Below, in pieces: positions 6,221 through 7,843 of a stretch of DNA of 7,843 bases. The stretch is taken from assembly GCA_003153335.1 (NCBI GenBank), contig PLYG01000310.1:1-7843 (forward strand), given 5' to 3'. The notes under the pieces were generated by a model, which saw only the letters and a list, made by a program, of their open reading frames with translations, was not told the DNA's origin and searched no databases. Position numbers and translations under genes: made by a program. This DNA is from Betaproteobacteria bacterium. Lineage in GTDB: Bacteria; Pseudomonadota; Gammaproteobacteria; Burkholderiales; Casimicrobiaceae. How positions within the stretch are numbered: the stretch's first letter is position 1; the number at the start of each line of letters is the position of its first letter.

Positions 6221-6595
6221 TCACGGGGTCGCCACCTTTTTCAAGTAGGCAATGACATCGGCGCGGTCTTTCGCATCGGGCACCGCGAACCCCATTTTCT
6301 GGCCCGGAATGAGCTTTTCCGGGGCGGCAAGCCATTTATCGAGAGTCTTTTCGCGCCAAACCACTGTTGCATGTTGCAGGGCCCTGGAATACGCGTAGTC
6401 AGGCGCACTACCCGCTTTGCGCCCATACAGCGCTTTGTGGGCCGGGCCTACGCCGTTGTATTCTATGGAGTGGCAGGACGCACAACGGCTCTGGTAGAGG
6501 GACTGGCCGCGTTCGGGATCACCGCTGGCCAGCGCGTGGTTTGCGGCAGCCAGCAGCGCGATGATCAGACTGATGTTCGGGCACAATTTCAGCAT
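6221..6595 (-). CDS. Periplasmic class I cytochrome c
   Basis: The protein has 124 residues from ATG 6595, which has GAGGAAA about 5 nt upstream. ATG 6616 lies further upstream without a site. Residues 1-23 are a Sec signal peptide (ISLIIALLAAANHALA). The heme attachment site is CASCH (38-42), the fold continues with YNGVGPAHKALYGRKAG, and the axial Met is in PGQKMGF (Met101), followed by a C-terminal helix ADVIAYLKKV. This is a small soluble mono-heme class I cytochrome of the cytochrome c2/c550-like type, an electron carrier in the periplasm. It is transcribed away from the sigma gene behind its own ECF-type motif (6726-6695). The shared promoter motif and the neighbouring CuA protein suggest the two may exchange electrons or serve the same stress response; this is inference. 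Confidence 0.88.
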   Translation of the reverse strand: MLKLCPNISLIIALLAAANHALASGDPERGQSLYQSRCASCHSIEYNGVGPAHKALYGRKAGSAPDYAYSRALQHATVVWREKTLDKWLAAPEKLIPGQKMGFAVPDAKDRADVIAYLKKVATP

Positions 6596-6694
6596 CAGGT
6601 TTCCTCGCAAGGTCATGGTTTAAAGTGGCAGACTGTGCTGGATCAGGCGCCAGCAGCAGCGGCACAGGGTCTGGCCTCTTGCCTGTTCCCACTC

Positions 6695-6726
6695 TGCATT
6701 ACCGGCCAGGGCAACGGAATATTCCC
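6695..6726 (-). promoter_or_regulatory. Putative ECF sigma promoter of the cytochrome c gene
   Basis: Read leftward, GGGAATATT (6726-6718) and CGGTAATGCA (6704-6695) are separated by 13 nt, giving a 16-nt spacer between GGAATA and GGTAAT. Both elements are identical to those at 6186-6155. The -35 lies within the perfect palindrome GGAATATTCC, which the other two copies do not keep, so recognition by a sigma factor fits better than a dimeric repressor. The predicted start is about 90 nt before ATG 6595. Confidence 0.7.
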
Positions 6727-6755
6727 AAAGCGTTCGAAATTTGTTCGCCACGAAT

Positions 6756-6787
6756 GGGAATAAAACCTTGGCTATTGCGGTATATGG
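6756..6787 (+). promoter_or_regulatory. Putative autoregulatory promoter of the ECF sigma gene
   Basis: GGGAATA (6756-6762) and CGGTA (6778-6782) lie at exactly the spacing found in the two leftward promoters, giving a 16-nt spacer between GGAATA and GGTATA. The divergent -35 elements of this promoter and the cytochrome promoter are separated by only 29 nt. Transcription should start near 6790-6792, right at the Shine-Dalgarno AAGGAGGG (6791-6798), leaving a leader of about 11 nt before TTG 6802. The ATG at 6784 would then lie upstream of the transcript start. Confidence 0.65.
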
Positions 6788-6801
6788 AGAAAGGAGGGAA
6801 C

Positions 6802-7329
6802 TTGACCGATAGGACACGTCGATTTGAAGCGGCCGCGCTTCCTCATCTCGATGCCGCATACAACCTTGCGCGCTGGTTGTTGCGCGATGAGCATAATGCC
6901 CAGGATGTCGTTCAAGAGGCTTACTTGCGAGGCTTCAGGTTCTTCGACAACTTTCGCGGCGGAGATGCACGGCCTTGGCTATTGGGTATCGTGCGCAATA
7001 CCTGCTATACGTGGCTGCGCAACAGCGGACAGGCGCCGGAGCATGTCGAGTTCGACGAAGAGCGCGATAGCAGGAGCCATGACGCGGCCCTGCCCATGGC
7101 GGAGGACAACCCGGAAACCTTGCTGATGCAAAAGCACGAAAGAGCACGGCTGGATAAGGCGATCGAGGAGCTGTCGCCAGAATTTCGCGAGGTGGTGGTG
7201 CTGCGAGAACTTGAAGACCTGTCCTATAAAGAAATCGCTCAGGTCGCGGCCATACCCCTTGGGACAGTCATGTCGCGTCTGGCGCGCGCCCGCGCGATGC
7301 TGCGCAGTGCGCTCAATCGTGCCGACTAG
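6802..7329 (+). CDS. ECF-type RNA polymerase sigma factor (sigma-70 family)
   Basis: The protein has 175 residues from TTG 6802, a usual ECF length. Region 2 spans about residues 8-70: RFEAAALPHLDAAYNLARWL, then DEHNAQDVVQEAYLRGFRFF (the DA/QDVVQE core-binding helix), then FRGGDARPWLLGIVRNTCY. A short acidic linker follows. Region 4 spans about 115-170: LDKAIEELSPEFREVVVLRE, then LSYKEIAQVAAIPLGTVMSR and LARARAML, the -35-binding helix-turn-helix. TTG is preferred because AGGAGG lies 4 nt upstream and because the predicted promoter puts ATG 6784 before the transcript start. Region 3 is absent, as in all ECF factors. The gene sits 14 nt before an anti-sigma gene and diverges from the cytochrome c and phosphoesterase-CuA genes. 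Its own promoter carries the same motif as theirs, which argues for positive autoregulation. Confidence 0.9.
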   Translation: MTDRTRRFEAAALPHLDAAYNLARWLLRDEHNAQDVVQEAYLRGFRFFDNFRGGDARPWLLGIVRNTCYTWLRNSGQAPEHVEFDEERDSRSHDAALPMAEDNPETLLMQKHERARLDKAIEELSPEFREVVVLRELEDLSYKEIAQVAAIPLGTVMSRLARARAMLRSALNRAD

Positions 7330-7343
7330 AGGAGGATTGGGAA

Positions 7344-7843
7344 ATGAATCGTGATGAGGACACCGAGTTAAGCAAGGCCATCAAGGCTCAGGCGACTCGC
7401 CATGCAGCGCCGCCAGCATTGCGTGAGCGCATCGTCGCCGCCCTGAACCAGGCCGAATCGGTGCCGGCGGCGCCGCCGCGCAGGCCATTCCAGACATTCT
7501 GGCAGCAGTGGTGGGGGATGGGCGTCGCTTTTGCCTGCGGGGTGGTCGCAAGCTTGGTGCTCGGCTCGTTCCACGCCACACCAGGAAAGGAGGATCGCTT
7601 GTCCCAGGAGGTCATCGCCGGCCATGTCCGTTCCTTGATGGTGGCCCATTTGGCTGACGTGGCTTCCTCCGACCAGCACACCGTTAAGCCTTGGTTCAGC
7701 GGCAAGCTGGACTTCTCGCCGCCAGTGCATGACTTGGCGAAGCAGGGATTCCCCTTGTTGGGCGGCCGCTTGGACTATCTCGACCAGCGCCCGGTGGCAG
7801 CCTTGGTCTATCGCCGGCAGCAGCATACCATCAACCTTTTTGT
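7344..7843 (+). CDS. Membrane anti-sigma factor, N-terminal 166 residues (cut by window edge)
   Basis: ATG 7344 is preceded by GAGGAGG (7329-7335), which overlaps the sigma stop region. Co-transcription with the sigma gene is almost certain. Residues 1-55 are a soluble cytoplasmic segment (ELSKAIKAQATRHAAPPALR, then RIVAALNQAE). Residues 57-76 form one transmembrane helix (WGMGVAFACGVVASLVLGSF). From about residue 77 a periplasmic domain begins, with HVRSLMVAHLADVASSDQHT, VKPWFSGKLDFSPPV, FPLLGGRLDYLDQRPVAALV and YRRQQHTINLFV. This layout and the periplasmic motif are typical of anti-sigma factors paired with ECF sigma factors. The zinc-binding HxxxCxxC motif of ZAS anti-sigma factors is missing; the only Cys lies in the membrane helix. 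Signal sensing therefore probably happens in the periplasmic domain. The C-terminus lies beyond the window. Confidence 0.82.
   Translation, partial: MNRDEDTELSKAIKAQATRHAAPPALRERIVAALNQAESVPAAPPRRPFQTFWQQWWGMGVAFACGVVASLVLGSFHATPGKEDRLSQEVIAGHVRSLMVAHLADVASSDQHTVKPWFSGKLDFSPPVHDLAKQGFPLLGGRLDYLDQRPVAALVYRRQQHTINLF

Noticed and set aside
6717..6726. GGAATATTCC as a dimeric repressor operator
   Set aside because: The palindrome is not kept in the other two copies, whereas the -35/-10 pair and spacing are.
5503..6763. Rightward frames of 197 and 259 residues opposite the phosphoesterase and cytochrome genes
   Set aside because: Both overlap convincing leftward genes with intact catalytic and heme motifs and have no recognisable domain.
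7368..7826. Leftward 152-residue frame opposite the anti-sigma gene
   Set aside because: The sense frame has a strong ribosome binding site, a membrane helix and the expected sigma/anti-sigma gene order.

Overview
The window reads as chromosomal DNA of a Gram-negative proteobacterium, most likely a betaproteobacterium or a close relative. This is judged from the high-GC codon style, a Tat signal, periplasmic c-type cytochrome and cupredoxin proteins, and the protein families present. The assignment is inference; no taxonomic marker gene is present.

Left part (1-2280). The window opens inside a leftward gene for a secreted DUF3494 (ice-binding-like) protein, of which only the first 91 codons are seen. 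About 600 bases without a convincing gene follow; they hold one short leftward reading frame that looks like the tail of a secreted repeat protein. A 147-bp MITE-like element with perfect 16-bp terminal inverted repeats (881-1027) abuts a rightward major facilitator superfamily transporter, whose start is probably a TTG just outside the element.

Middle part (2281-4798). A spacer with a possible gene fragment and a hairpin-rich leader precedes a secreted protein of 511 residues. It has seven nearly identical YVTN-type beta-propeller blades and a C-terminal all-beta domain. Downstream lies the 5' stump of a tyrosine recombinase/integrase gene, broken after about 75 codons.

Right part (4799-7843), the most interesting region. 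Three leftward genes encode a class I cytochrome c, a Tat-exported metallophosphoesterase and a small periplasmic cupredoxin with a complete CuA-type ligand set. The last two are spaced 2 nt apart and are probably translationally coupled. Divergent from them, an ECF sigma factor gene is followed 14 nt later by a single-pass membrane anti-sigma factor cut by the window end. Three copies of one promoter-like motif, GGGAATA plus CGGTA, occur with exactly the same spacing. They lie upstream of the cytochrome gene, of the phosphoesterase-CuA pair, and of the sigma gene itself. The simplest reading is a self-contained, autoregulated ECF regulon controlling a periplasmic copper/heme/phosphoesterase module. 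Its physiological role cannot be told from the sequence.
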